Shown here one piece after another: positions 49,107-58,447 of a stretch of DNA of 64,000 nt. This DNA is from an uncultured SAR86 cluster bacterium. GTDB lineage: Bacteria > Pseudomonadota > Gammaproteobacteria > Magnimaribacterales > D2472. The first letter of the stretch is position 1. Each line of letters begins with the position of its first letter. The translations under genes were made by a program, and so were the position numbers. The stretch lies in contig CACEAR010000001.1 of NCBI GenBank assembly GCA_902557575.1, forward strand, positions 62,001 through 126,000, read 5' to 3'. Below the pieces are notes generated by a model. That model was not told the origin of the DNA. It saw only the letters and a list, made by a program, of their open reading frames with translations, and made no database searches.

Positions 49107-49122
49107 AAACAAGAATGCTATA

Positions 49123-50250
49123 TTACTTTATTGGGCCAGAAGCTGCTTTAACAAAGAAAGATTTTAGAAATTTAGACTGATTAAAAGCATTTAATCCAAA
49201 ATTTCTTAAAAACCTTATATATGGATTTCTTTCATTAAATAATGCTACAAATCCATCCATGGTTTTAAGCATAATTTCATTCTGTAGTCTTCTTTCGTTT
49301 GAGTAGGCATTCAAACTTTCTTTAAAATTTATAGTATCTGAATCATTAGTTTTGATAATCTTCTTAACTAAGGAGTTTGCATCCTCAAATCCAAGGTTTA
49401 TTCCTTGGCCCGCAAGGGGATGGATAGAATGAGCAGAATCACCAACTAGTACAACCGGAAAATCTATATAACTCGATCTATTATGTGATGATAATTTAAA
49501 GCTTTGGACTTTAGACCTTATTTGAAAACTATTTCCTATTTTTCTAGAGATCTTTTCTAGATTCTCCTCAATAAAATCTTCATATCCATTCTCGATAAGA
49601 TCATCTGATATTGACCAAACAACGGTAACGAAATCCTCCCCTTTTTTTCTTGTTGGCATAAAAGCACAAATACCATTGTCTGAGAAAATCTGAAAAGCGC
49701 TCATGTTCATATCTTTTTCAGCAGAAGCTAAGAAAGTTAAAGCTGTTTGAAAGTAATCCTTATCTGATTTAGGAATTTTATTTGCTAGCTTCGAGTTTTT
49801 ACCGTCTGAAGAAATTATAAGATTTGTTTTAATGACCTTTCCACTCGATAAAGTTACTTCATTAAGGTCACCTTTATTATCAATATCAATAATTTCCTCT
49901 TTATATAGGATTTTTTCACTTGCTTTTTTTCGGACCGCCATTAAGAGAGTGGCAAAATCTGATACATAGGCGAGATGATCCATCCCTATCTCTCTACTTT
50001 TAAAAACTATTTTTCCAGTACCATCAAAGTCATTGACTTCCATTTTATTGATCATCGAGTAATCATTTTCAATGCCTATCTTGTCTAAAAGATTTTTTGA
50101 GAAGGGATTTAATGTGATGGTCCTGACAGAATCTTCAACCTCATCATCTTTTTTTTCCAATACTATAGAGTCGATGCCTTGAAGGCTTAGGGCGCAAGAA
50201 ATATAACACCCTAGGATTCCAGCTCCAGATATTACAATTGGTTGTTGCAT
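49123..50250 (-). CDS. UbiH/UbiF-family FAD-dependent monooxygenase
   Basis: 375 residues. The FAD Rossmann motif is ISGAGILGCYISCAL near the N-terminus, and the UbiH signature GDSAHSIHPLAGQGINLGFED is intact, as is the SSDGKNSKLAN substrate/FAD region. It hydroxylates the ubiquinone ring; which position (UbiH, F or I type) is not certain, but placement next to pepP points to UbiH. Start and pepP stop share a base (TAATG). Confidence 0.9.
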   Translation of the reverse strand: MQQPIVISGAGILGCYISCALSLQGIDSIVLEKKDDEVEDSVRTITLNPFSKNLLDKIGIENDYSMINKMEVNDFDGTGKIVFKSREIGMDHLAYVSDFATLLMAVRKKASEKILYKEEIIDIDNKGDLNEVTLSSGKVIKTNLIISSDGKNSKLANKIPKSDKDYFQTALTFLASAEKDMNMSAFQIFSDNGICAFMPTRKKGEDFVTVVWSISDDLIENGYEDFIEENLEKISRKIGNSFQIRSKVQSFKLSSHNRSSYIDFPVVLVGDSAHSIHPLAGQGINLGFEDANSLVKKIIKTNDSDTINFKESLNAYSNERRLQNEIMLKTMDGFVALFNERNPYIRFLRNFGLNAFNQSKFLKSFFVKAASGPIK

Positions 50251-51545
50251 TAAGATTCTTGCATCAAGGATTCGATTTCAGCAGGATCGGTTGGAACAGT
50301 ATCAGTTAAGTTTTTATTGCCATCTTTAGTAACCAAAACATCATCTTCGATTCTAATACCTATACCCTTCCACTTATCATCAACGTCTGAAGTGGAACTT
50401 ATATAAATACCTGGCTCAATTGTTGTAATCATGCCTTCATCAAACTTAATGAATTCTCCTTCGTGCATATAATCACCTACGTCATGTACATCCATTCCCA
50501 TCCAGTGACCAATTTTATGCATATAAAAATCTTTAAATGATCCTTTTTCATGCTCTTCTTCAAGATTCCCTTTGATTATCCCAAGGTCTATTAGTCCCTC
50601 AGTTATAACTTTCTCAGATATTGTTTGAGGGTCCATAACTCCGTTACCCTTGCTGACAGCATCAACTGATGCTTTTTGTGCTTCAAGCACAATATTATAA
50701 ATCTGAAGCTGTTCATCACTGAACTTTCCATTTACTGGGAATGTTCTTGTTATATCGGAAGCATACATCTCATATTCGCAGCCTGCATCAACAAGGAGCA
50801 AATCACCATCATTGATTACTTGATTGTTTTCAACATAATGTAAAACACATGCGTTTTCTCCTGATGCAACTATTGGATTATAGGCTGGAAATCTTCCACC
50901 ATTTTTAGCAAACTCATATAGGTAAAAAGCTTCAACTTCAGCTTCATTCATACCAGGTTTAACGAACTTCATTGCTTCCAAGTGAGCATTTGCAGAGATT
51001 TCGCATGCTTTTTCAATAATATTTATCTCGGAGCTATCTTTTATAAGTCTTTTATTGCCAATAATTTTTGAGATATCTGCAATCTCCATTTTTTTTGAGT
51101 GGCGATCTTTGCTATTAGCTTTTTTAGTCCACTTAATTACCTTTTGATCAAAGCCCTCAACCTTACCAAATGGATAATATACACAGCTCACACCATCCAA
51201 TAAGTCTGGTAAAAGCTCGTCTATCTCATCGTTATTAAATGCATCATTAAAACCGAAATCTGACTTCATGCCCTCAGGGCCATGCCTAAAGCCATCCCAA
51301 ATTTCTTTTAGTTTGTCTTTTTTGGGAACAAAACCTATAGAGTTAGTCTTTCCAGATTTGTTAATAATCATCAATGTTGAGTCTGGTTCATTAAATCCAC
51401 TTAAATAGTAAAAATTACTATCCTGCCTAAATGGATAAGCAGTATCATTACTTCTGTTAGCTAAAACTGATCCAGGAATAATTACAGCAATATCTCCACT
51501 GAGATTTTCTGTTAATTTTAGTCTTCTTTCCTCGTAAATCTTCAT
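50250..51545 (-). CDS. pepP: Xaa-Pro aminopeptidase
   Basis: 431 residues. The N-terminal creatinase-like domain (DTAYPFRQDSNFYYLSGF) is followed by the pita-bread metallopeptidase with ligands in DAGCEYEMYASDITRTFP, MHKIGHWMGMDVHDVG, TTIEPGIYI and GIRIEDDVLVT. It removes an N-terminal residue preceding proline. It is divergent from the TIGR02449-like gene and followed by ubiH, the common gammaproteobacterial order. Confidence 0.96.
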   Translation of the reverse strand: MKIYEERRLKLTENLSGDIAVIIPGSVLANRSNDTAYPFRQDSNFYYLSGFNEPDSTLMIINKSGKTNSIGFVPKKDKLKEIWDGFRHGPEGMKSDFGFNDAFNNDEIDELLPDLLDGVSCVYYPFGKVEGFDQKVIKWTKKANSKDRHSKKMEIADISKIIGNKRLIKDSSEINIIEKACEISANAHLEAMKFVKPGMNEAEVEAFYLYEFAKNGGRFPAYNPIVASGENACVLHYVENNQVINDGDLLLVDAGCEYEMYASDITRTFPVNGKFSDEQLQIYNIVLEAQKASVDAVSKGNGVMDPQTISEKVITEGLIDLGIIKGNLEEEHEKGSFKDFYMHKIGHWMGMDVHDVGDYMHEGEFIKFDEGMITTIEPGIYISSTSDVDDKWKGIGIRIEDDVLVTKDGNKNLTDTVPTDPAEIESLMQES

Positions 51546-51607
51546 ATCTTTATTTTACTCTCTTATTTGGAAGTTCCCAATTTTATAAGCTAGAATTAAT
51601 CTAGTTT

Positions 51608-51814
51608 ATGGCCAAAGATCTAAATAAGAATGTTTTAGAAGAACTCAATAAAAAAGTTGATGTTCTTCTTAAAAAATTTAGTGAGCAAAAAGGTATTATC
51701 GACGGATATGTCAAAAGAGAAAGGGATTGGAAGAAAAATAAAACCCTTAATCTAAAGAAAATAAAAGATTTAGAATTTGAGCTAAAAAAAATTGCTTCAG
51801 AGAATAATGGCTGA
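51608..51814 (+). CDS. Small coiled-coil protein upstream of zapA (TIGR02449-like)
   Basis: 68 residues, nearly all charged and Leu in heptad-like spacing, predicting one continuous coiled coil. Position between pepP and zapA and size match the TIGR02449 family, which is thought to relate to cell division like ZapB. Sequence alone would not prove this. The end overlaps the zapA start by eight bases. Confidence 0.75.
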   Translation: MAKDLNKNVLEELNKKVDVLLKKFSEQKGIIDGYVKRERDWKKNKTLNLKKIKDLEFELKKIASENNG

Positions 51815-52067
51815 AATTGAAAGAGTTTCCCTAAGAGTTTTTGGAAGAGATATAACTCTTGCATGTCCCTCTGATGAAAAAGATGCTCTCTTGTCTGCAG
51901 CTGAGCTTCTTAATGAAGAGCTGAATGGGATTTCAGATAAAGAAAATGCTTTAATCCTTGCTGGACTGAATCTTGCAAATAAATGTCTTAACCCTTCAGG
52001 TGAATCTATAAATATTGAAGGTTTAGATCTTCTTTTAGAAAAAGTTGATAAAGCTTTAAAAACATAG
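51807..52067 (+). CDS. zapA: Cell division protein ZapA
   Basis: 86 residues from the ATG at 51807 (MAEIERVSLRVFGRD); a TTG 15 bases upstream is possible but the ATG start fits the family better. The N-terminal beta region VSLRVFGRDITLACPSDEK and C-terminal coiled coil are typical of ZapA, which crosslinks FtsZ filaments. 6S RNA follows, as in E. coli. Confidence 0.9.
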   Translation: MAEIERVSLRVFGRDITLACPSDEKDALLSAAELLNEELNGISDKENALILAGLNLANKCLNPSGESINIEGLDLLLEKVDKALKT

Positions 52068-52096
52068 TTCTCGATAATTAATAAATAACTTATACT
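52068..52096 (+). promoter_or_regulatory. Promoter of 6S RNA
   Basis: TATACT (52091-52096) is a good -10 box and TTCTCG (52068-52073) a weak -35 box with 17 bases between. The start of transcription would be about 52101-52103, matching the beginning of the 6S terminal stem. Confidence 0.5.
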
Positions 52097-52100
52097 AAGT

Positions 52101-52280
52101 GCATACTGGTTCATTCGTTTATATATAAGTTATTTTTTGAACCTATAATTTTTAATAAGGTGATTTTCCTCTGTTAATGTTGTGCATTACCTTTTTTTAA
52201 GAGAAGCCTGATTTAGCATGATATTCACCACCTGGACAACGGGTTCGGGGATTATATGTGACGGTGAATCGGTTCTATGC
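52101..52280 (+). ncRNA. ssrS: 6S RNA
   Basis: Located between zapA and ygfA exactly as in E. coli. The ends can pair: GCATA at 52101-52105 with TATGC at 52276-52280, followed inward by GGUU wobble pairs and ATTC with GAAT. Inside, GAGAAGCC (52200-52207) and CACC-TGGACAACGGGTTCGGGG correspond to the conserved 3' half of enterobacterial 6S RNA. Length about 180 bases is standard. It binds sigma-70 RNA polymerase in stationary phase. The exact ends are estimates. Confidence 0.8.
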
Positions 52281-52296
52281 CTCCGTACTGAATGCT

Positions 52297-52860
52297 GTGA
52301 AAGAAGATATTCGAAGATCACTTTTAAAACGGAGGCGATCTCTTTCCAAAGAAGAACTGAAGCAAGTCTCTTGTGAAATTAATGCTCATTTAATAAATGA
52401 AATCCAAAACAGAGATTTAAAAAAAATTCTTGTCTATCAATCCATCGATAATGAGCCTTCAATTGAGCAAACTACTGAATTAGCATTGCAAAAAGATATT
52501 GAAGTTTATATTCCAAAAGTTATATCAAAAGAAAAAATAATAATTAATAGATTAAGGAAAAATTCTAGTTACTCAAAAAATAAATTTGGCATCAAGGAGA
52601 GTAATGATTTAGACAGTGTTGAATTAGCTGAAATTGACCTTGCAGTGCTGCCGCTGGTAGGTATAGATCTAAATGGATTTAGACTTGGATATGGAGGTGG
52701 ATACTACGATAGGTTCTTTAATCAGGAGAGTGAGTTGAGCAGAAAACCATTTATAATAGGTGCGGGTTATGCATTTCAAGTTTTAGAAGTCAGTTTTGCA
52801 GAAGACCATGACCTTAAATGTGACTCAGTTATAACTGAAAAGGGAGTTTTAAAATTTTAA
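52297..52860 (+). CDS. ygfA: 5-formyltetrahydrofolate cyclo-ligase
   Basis: 187 residues from the GTG at 52297. An upstream GTG at 52258 would put the start inside 6S RNA and add 13 unusual residues, so I prefer the later one. The fold opens with RRSLLKRRRSLSKEEL and carries the signature GFRLGYGGGYYDRFF. It converts 5-formyl-THF to methenyl-THF and belongs with the folate genes earlier in the window. Its last seven bases are overlapped by the next gene if that starts at ATT 52854. Confidence 0.9.
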   Translation: MKEDIRRSLLKRRRSLSKEELKQVSCEINAHLINEIQNRDLKKILVYQSIDNEPSIEQTTELALQKDIEVYIPKVISKEKIIINRLRKNSSYSKNKFGIKESNDLDSVELAEIDLAVLPLVGIDLNGFRLGYGGGYYDRFFNQESELSRKPFIIGAGYAFQVLEVSFAEDHDLKCDSVITEKGVLKF

Positions 52861-55130
52861 GATTATTTTTATTAACTTTTTTTTGCGTAACTTACGTTAA
52901 TGCAATTGATATTGATGGTGTCCTTGATGAAAAGGAGTGGGATAGTGCTCAACAGATATCAGACTTCACAACCATAGTTCCATATAATTTTGAGGACCCT
53001 AAATATCTAACTAATGTAAAAATCTTTACCAATCAAGACGGAATTTATGTAGGTTTTATCAATGAACAAGATAATGAAACTATAAGGTCTTTTAACCATA
53101 TCCGTGATGACTGGGATGATAGAGGAGATAAAAATTCATTCACAATTGATTTTGATGGCAATTCTAAAGTTGCATATGGATTTACCGTATCGCTTGGAGA
53201 CTCCCTTTCAGATGCAACATACACAAATGGCAATAGTGAGAGTAAAGATTGGGATGGTGATTGGATAGCAAGAACATTTAAAGGTGATAATTTTTGGAGC
53301 TCTGAATTTTTTATACCTTGGACAGTAGTGCCAATGCAAAAAGTAGATGGACCAAAAAGGAATGTAAAATTTATTGCATTTCGATGGTTAGCTAGTGATG
53401 AATTTGGCTTTGGTTCAACAAAAACAAATTGGGAAAGAGAAACTTTTATATATGATCTTGAAGATCTTATAATTGATAATTATCAGTCCAAAAAATATAG
53501 TTATTTCCCTTATCTAACGGTTGCGGAAGACTCTGTAACAAATGAATCGGTTCAAAAAGCTGGAATAGATATTTTTTTAAATCATGGTGATGGAAGCCAA
53601 ACAAACATAGCTATTAATCCAGACTTTGGTCAGGTTGAGACGGATCAAGTTGTGGTTAATTTCAGTGCAGTTGAGACCTTTTTCTCCGAAAAAAGAGCAT
53701 TCTTTACCGAAAATCACTCCTTATTTGAAGTCAAAGGTGGAAGAGATGATTTTTACGTCATTAATACAAGAAGAATAGGAGGAAGACCGGATTATGATTG
53801 TAGTCGTTTTGAGCAAACTGATATTTGTGAAAACAACAGAAAAGAATATTCTGATTTAGATCTTGCTTTGAGACACACAATTCAAAAAGAAAAAGTTGAT
53901 TTAGGATTCTTAGCTGCAAGTGAAAGTGATGAAGATTTCTCAAAAGGAAGGGATTATTTTGCATTTAGAGTAAGGTCGAATAATCCTCAAAATAAAGTTG
54001 GTTTTTTAGCAACTAAAACTAAGAGTAATTTTTTTAATGAAAGTTCAGATGTATATTCTCTTGATATAGAGAATACAGCAGTAAAGAATACGCAGATTTC
54101 TGGATACTTATTGAATTCTAGGAAAGAAAACTCTACAGGCCATGGGCTTAGGTTTGATATTAAATATATCCCAAATGATAAATATGAAAATACTATAGGC
54201 TTTCACTATTTTGATAAAGATCTTGATCTAAATGATATGGGCTATCTTCAGAGAAATGACCAAATCAAGTTTTATAATAGATTTGAGTTTGACAGAAACT
54301 CATATCCAAAAGAATCATTACTTAGAAGTAGAGATAGTCATATATCTATTTTCCAAACAATGACAACAGATGGAAAGAAGTCTCCAAAAGGAGTTTGGAC
54401 TAAGACCGAGTTATCTTTTAAATCAAATTTCAATATTGATTTATCTATGTCTGCAAAAACTGAAGGTAAAGATACCAATATTACAAGAAAATATATAGGC
54501 TCACCGTATATCCAAATTATGGATGAGGTGAGTTTTAATGCCGGTTTTGGATCTCCCAAATATAAAAACTTCTCTTTTGGTGCAGGTTTTGGATTTAATA
54601 AATATTCTCCATATTCTTCTTGGGATTCTGATGGGAGAAATAATAAAAGTAAGAGATTTAATATAAATTATTTCCCTAATGATCAGCTCCAGTTTAGTTT
54701 TGGTGTGGATGATTCAAAAGAAGAGGAGTGGTTAAAGTGGATTGATACTAATAGACTAGGATCATTTACTAAAAACAGAAGAAATATTAATTTTGGTATG
54801 ACCTACTTTCAGGGTACAAGACATGAATTTAGGCTTAAAAATCAATCAGTGATGATTAAAGCCGAAGATCCAATTCCATTAATAAGCTCACTTTCAGGGG
54901 AATTGAGTGAATCTGATTATTTGATTGACCCTTTTTATGTTTCTGAAAACTCCCTTCAGATGAGATATCGTTATGAAATATCTCCTCTTTCCTATTTCTA
55001 TTTAGTTTATACAAGGGGATATAGTTTTTTTGACGACTCTGACACGTTCACTTATGAAGATCTTTATCAAGATTCTTGGGAAAATCCTTCCAATGAAGTT
55101 TTTACTTTAAAAGTTAGATTTAAATTTTAA
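52854..55130 (+). CDS. DUF5916-type outer-membrane protein with CBM9-like N-terminal domain, apparent AUU start
   Basis: 758 residues if started at ATT 52854. The frame opens at a TGA at 52836-52838, and no ATG, GTG or TTG occurs in it until GTG 53328, which would cut a domain in half. ATT 52854 has GGGAG (52842-52846) seven bases upstream and gives a clean 17-residue signal peptide (ending VNA). Residues 18-190 match CBM9/DOMON-like domains (IDGVLDEKEWD, GIYVGF, WSSEFFIPW). The rest has the DUF5916 signature (NPDFGQVETDQVVVNFSAVE, FFSEKRAFFTEN) and a beta-barrel ending in an aromatic Phe. Function unknown. Confidence 0.8.
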   Translation: MLRLFLLTFFCVTYVNAIDIDGVLDEKEWDSAQQISDFTTIVPYNFEDPKYLTNVKIFTNQDGIYVGFINEQDNETIRSFNHIRDDWDDRGDKNSFTIDFDGNSKVAYGFTVSLGDSLSDATYTNGNSESKDWDGDWIARTFKGDNFWSSEFFIPWTVVPMQKVDGPKRNVKFIAFRWLASDEFGFGSTKTNWERETFIYDLEDLIIDNYQSKKYSYFPYLTVAEDSVTNESVQKAGIDIFLNHGDGSQTNIAINPDFGQVETDQVVVNFSAVETFFSEKRAFFTENHSLFEVKGGRDDFYVINTRRIGGRPDYDCSRFEQTDICENNRKEYSDLDLALRHTIQKEKVDLGFLAASESDEDFSKGRDYFAFRVRSNNPQNKVGFLATKTKSNFFNESSDVYSLDIENTAVKNTQISGYLLNSRKENSTGHGLRFDIKYIPNDKYENTIGFHYFDKDLDLNDMGYLQRNDQIKFYNRFEFDRNSYPKESLLRSRDSHISIFQTMTTDGKKSPKGVWTKTELSFKSNFNIDLSMSAKTEGKDTNITRKYIGSPYIQIMDEVSFNAGFGSPKYKNFSFGAGFGFNKYSPYSSWDSDGRNNKSKRFNINYFPNDQLQFSFGVDDSKEEEWLKWIDTNRLGSFTKNRRNINFGMTYFQGTRHEFRLKNQSVMIKAEDPIPLISSLSGELSESDYLIDPFYVSENSLQMRYRYEISPLSYFYLVYTRGYSFFDDSDTFTYEDLYQDSWENPSNEVFTLKVRFKF

Positions 55131-56244
55131 GCTTCTGAACAAAAATTCTTATATCTCTTTCTAGAGTCTCAGGCTTTTCAAGGGCTGCAAAATGACCTCC
55201 ATCATAATGCTCCCAATGGATAAGGTTATATATTTCTTCTGCCCAAGCTTTAGGCGGGAGCATGATCTCATTTTTAAAAAGTGCACAGCCAGTGGGTACT
55301 TCAACTTTTGATTTTGAAAACCCTTCCCTCCCATTCTCGTTATAAAGTCTCATTGAGGAGGTTATTGATTCTGAAAACCAATATAATGAAACTATAGAAA
55401 GGACATCTTCCAGACTTACAATTAATTTATCTTTCTCATCATCAGTCCAAGAATGAAACTTTTCAATTATCCATCCTGCTAAACCAACAGGAGAATCATT
55501 AAGTGAGTATCCAAGAGTCTGTGGCTTAGTTCTTTGGATTTCAAAATATCCACTTCCTAACTCTAAGTATTTAGCATATCTTCCAAGCAAAATTTTTTCC
55601 TGATCTGTGACTCCCTCCATGGGATCATCTTTTTCAGGTGGAAAAGCGATAACTAAATTTAAATGCAGGCCCAGCACTTCATTGGGGAAAAGTTCAGCAG
55701 ACCATTTGCTTACTGTTGAACCCCAATCACCACCCTGAACTAGATACTTTTTATATCCAAGAGCTGTCATTAGCTCATGATTAATTTCAGCTATCTTTTT
55801 TGAGTCATAGCCTTTTTGACTGGGCTTATCTGAAAAACCATACCCTGGCATGGATGGACAGATAACATCAAAGCTTAGACCATCTTTATCCTTATTAAGT
55901 AAGGGGATAATTCTAAAAAATTCCTGAATACTCCCAGGCCATCCATGGGTTATTATGATTGGTATAGAATTTTCAGAATCTGATTTTGAATGAATAAAGT
56001 GTATCTCTAGATCATCCTTTGTCTTAAATTTATAACTTCCAAAATCATTTATTTGTTTCTCATGTATCTTCCAATCAAAGTCATTTCTCCAATACTGGAC
56101 AGCGTCTTTTAAAAAACTTTTTTTAGTTCCAAGAGTCCAAATCTCATCATTAACCTCATCAGGCCATCTGGTAAGATCTATTCTTTTATAAAGATCATCT
56201 ATTTTGGACTCATCTACTGAAACCTTGAATTCTCTGATAGTCAT
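55120..56244 (-). CDS. Epoxide hydrolase (alpha/beta-hydrolase with EHN domain)
   Basis: 374 residues. The N-terminal EHN domain (FKVSVDESKIDDLYKRIDLTRWPD) and oxyanion-hole THGWPGSIQEFF are those of microsomal-type epoxide hydrolases; the nucleophile Asp is in VQGGDWGSTVS and the closing His in HYDGGHFAALEKPE. It hydrolyses epoxides to diols in relatives. It follows ilvA with no gap on the minus strand, and its end overlaps the DUF5916 gene by 11 bases. Confidence 0.88.
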   Translation of the reverse strand: MTIREFKVSVDESKIDDLYKRIDLTRWPDEVNDEIWTLGTKKSFLKDAVQYWRNDFDWKIHEKQINDFGSYKFKTKDDLEIHFIHSKSDSENSIPIIITHGWPGSIQEFFRIIPLLNKDKDGLSFDVICPSMPGYGFSDKPSQKGYDSKKIAEINHELMTALGYKKYLVQGGDWGSTVSKWSAELFPNEVLGLHLNLVIAFPPEKDDPMEGVTDQEKILLGRYAKYLELGSGYFEIQRTKPQTLGYSLNDSPVGLAGWIIEKFHSWTDDEKDKLIVSLEDVLSIVSLYWFSESITSSMRLYNENGREGFSKSKVEVPTGCALFKNEIMLPPKAWAEEIYNLIHWEHYDGGHFAALEKPETLERDIRIFVQKLKI

Positions 56245-57780
56245 TTACTCAAGAAAATGTTTGTAAGCTATGTTTGAAGTCTCTTCTGTGAAAGTGTATC
56301 CAGTTCTTTTTAAATATCTTTTTAGTAGTTCTTTATTCTTTGAGCTATCTTGGATTCCTACTAAGACTTTCCCAAAAGCAGAACCCAAATTCCTATAATG
56401 GAAAAGCGTTATATTCCATTTATTACCTAATTTTTCTAAGAAATCTAGCAAAGCCCCTGGCCTTTCAGGAAATTCCATCCTGAAAACTCTTTCGGTTCTC
56501 GCAGTTGTACTTCTTCCACCAACCATATGTCGCAAATGGTCATTTGAAATCTCATTTTTTGTAAGATCTTTAAAAGGGTAGTGATTTTTAGACAGTCTGT
56601 TTTTTAGTGATATAAAATTTTTAGCTGACTTTGTTTTTATTCCAACCAGTACATGTGCATCATTTGGATCAGAAAGCCTGTAATTAAACTCTGTAATCTG
56701 AGAATTAGAAAATATCTTAGATAGTTTTAGAAAACTCCCAGCTTTTTCAGGAATTTGGATACTTAGAATCTTTTCTTTGTCCTCTCCAAGCTCTGACCTT
56801 TCAACAATATAACTTAATCTATCAAAATTTAGGTTAGCGCCGCTACTTATTGCTAGCAGATTCTTTTTCTTTTTTGATGCGTATTTCTTCAATCCTGCTA
56901 ACGCTACTGCTCCGGCTGGTTCAGACATTACTCTTGTATCTTCAAACAGATCTTTTACTGCGGCACATACCTCATCAATAGTTACTGTTATTACCCCATC
57001 AATACATTCTTTTATAACATCAAAGTTGTTTTTACCTACTTGTTCTACAGCAACGCCATCAGCAAAGATTCCTACATTCTTGAGTCTTACTCTCTTGTTT
57101 GCTTTGAGAGCCTCATAAAGACATGCAGAATCATCAACCTCGACTCCATAGATTTTTATTTTTTTGTTATTTTGGGCTATCCATGCAGAAACTCCTGCCA
57201 GAAGACCTCCTCCACCAACTGGGACAAATATTGCATCTAAGTCATCATTTGTTTCTAAAATTTCTTTTCCAACTGTTCCTTGGCCAGCTATTGTATATGG
57301 ATCATCAAAGGGGTGAATAAATTCTTTCTTCTCCTTTTTACAAATTTCATATGCATGCTTCACGGCTTGATCATAATTATCACCAAATAGCTTTACTCTT
57401 GCTCCAAAATTTTTAACAGCCCTAATCTTTATTTCTGGGGTCGTTTTAGGCATAACTATAAGACATTTAATTTTTAATTTTTTACATGCACTTGCTACTC
57501 CTTGAGCATGATTACCAGCAGATGCGGCAATAACCCCCAATTTAAGCTTATCCTTTTTAATATTCACAATTTTGTTGTAGGCGCCTCTATTTTTAAAAGA
57601 AAAAATAGGTTGTAAATCTTCTCTCTTTAGGAAAACATTATGGCCAAGTTTATTTGAAAGGTTGGTTGCATTAGTAATTGGGGAAACATTTGCTACATCG
57701 TAAACACTAGAATTTTCAATCAAAGATAAATATCTTTTTGATTTAGTAAAATTCTTTGTTCTTTTGTTAGAAATTTTCAC
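56245..57780 (-). CDS. ilvA: Threonine ammonia-lyase, biosynthetic
   Basis: 511 residues. The PLP Lys is in FSFKNRGAYNKI, the phosphate loop in VPVGGGGLLAG, and two ACT-like regulatory domains occupy about 330-511 (two similar IPEKAGSF / FPERPGAL units). It deaminates threonine to 2-oxobutanoate for isoleucine; the two C-terminal domains imply isoleucine feedback. It is divergent from rpiA with 31 bases between starts, a conserved pairing. Confidence 0.96.
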   Translation of the reverse strand: MKISNKRTKNFTKSKRYLSLIENSSVYDVANVSPITNATNLSNKLGHNVFLKREDLQPIFSFKNRGAYNKIVNIKKDKLKLGVIAASAGNHAQGVASACKKLKIKCLIVMPKTTPEIKIRAVKNFGARVKLFGDNYDQAVKHAYEICKKEKKEFIHPFDDPYTIAGQGTVGKEILETNDDLDAIFVPVGGGGLLAGVSAWIAQNNKKIKIYGVEVDDSACLYEALKANKRVRLKNVGIFADGVAVEQVGKNNFDVIKECIDGVITVTIDEVCAAVKDLFEDTRVMSEPAGAVALAGLKKYASKKKKNLLAISSGANLNFDRLSYIVERSELGEDKEKILSIQIPEKAGSFLKLSKIFSNSQITEFNYRLSDPNDAHVLVGIKTKSAKNFISLKNRLSKNHYPFKDLTKNEISNDHLRHMVGGRSTTARTERVFRMEFPERPGALLDFLEKLGNKWNITLFHYRNLGSAFGKVLVGIQDSSKNKELLKRYLKRTGYTFTEETSNIAYKHFLE

Positions 57781-57811
57781 AGCTCTTTCCTCATTGGAGT
57801 ATTATAGCTTT

Positions 57812-58447
57812 ATGAGCGATGCAAAGATAAGGGCTGCAGAAAAAGCACTAAATTATCTAGGGCCCAAAATTAATTCAAAATCTATCTTAGGAATTGGAAC
57901 TGGATCAACAGTTAATTGTTTTATTGAACTGTTGCGACCATGCCCTACCCTTGTAAAAGGTGCAGTTTCCAGCTCTGAAGCTTCAACAAAGCTCTTAAGA
58001 GAAATAGGAATAGATGTCTTTAATTTAAATGATATTGATGAGGTTGAGTTCTATATTGATGGAGCGGATGAAATTGCTGATGATTTATCTCTTATGAAAG
58101 GTGGAGGTGGTGCACACACTCAAGAGAAAATTATTGCAACAGCCTCTAAGAACTTCTTATGTATTGCGGATCAATCAAAAATAGTTTCAAAATTAGGCTC
58201 CTTCCCAATCCCTGTCGAAGTCTTATCGCAAGCCAGAAGTTTTGTTGCAAGGAAATTAATGGCTTTGGGCGGTATTGCAAAATTGAGACATGATTTTATT
58301 ACCGATCAAGGTAATGAAATTCTTGATTTAACTGGAATGACAATTGATGACCCAATATCTTTGGAAACAAAGATTAATTCAATCCCCGGAGTTGTTGATA
58401 ACGGAATATTTGGATTACGAAAAGCAGATCAAATATTTATAGGTTAA
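57812..58447 (+). CDS. rpiA: Ribose-5-phosphate isomerase A
   Basis: 211 residues from the ATG at 57812; an upstream TTG start would overlap ilvA and add unrelated residues. Motifs GIGTGSTVNCFIE, DGADEI, KGGGGAHTQEKI and IADQSKIVSKLG are all intact. It interconverts ribose-5-phosphate and ribulose-5-phosphate. It ends directly against the convergent GPx gene. Confidence 0.96.
   Translation: MSDAKIRAAEKALNYLGPKINSKSILGIGTGSTVNCFIELLRPCPTLVKGAVSSSEASTKLLREIGIDVFNLNDIDEVEFYIDGADEIADDLSLMKGGGGAHTQEKIIATASKNFLCIADQSKIVSKLGSFPIPVEVLSQARSFVARKLMALGGIAKLRHDFITDQGNEILDLTGMTIDDPISLETKINSIPGVVDNGIFGLRKADQIFIG

Noticed and set aside
52258-52296. GTG at 52258 as the ygfA start
   Set aside because: It lies inside 6S RNA and the added residues do not resemble the family; the GTG at 52297 fits the known length.
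53328-55130. GTG at 53328 as the start of the DUF5916 gene
   Set aside because: It would cut a CBM9-like domain and leave 158 well-formed upstream residues with a signal peptide unexplained.
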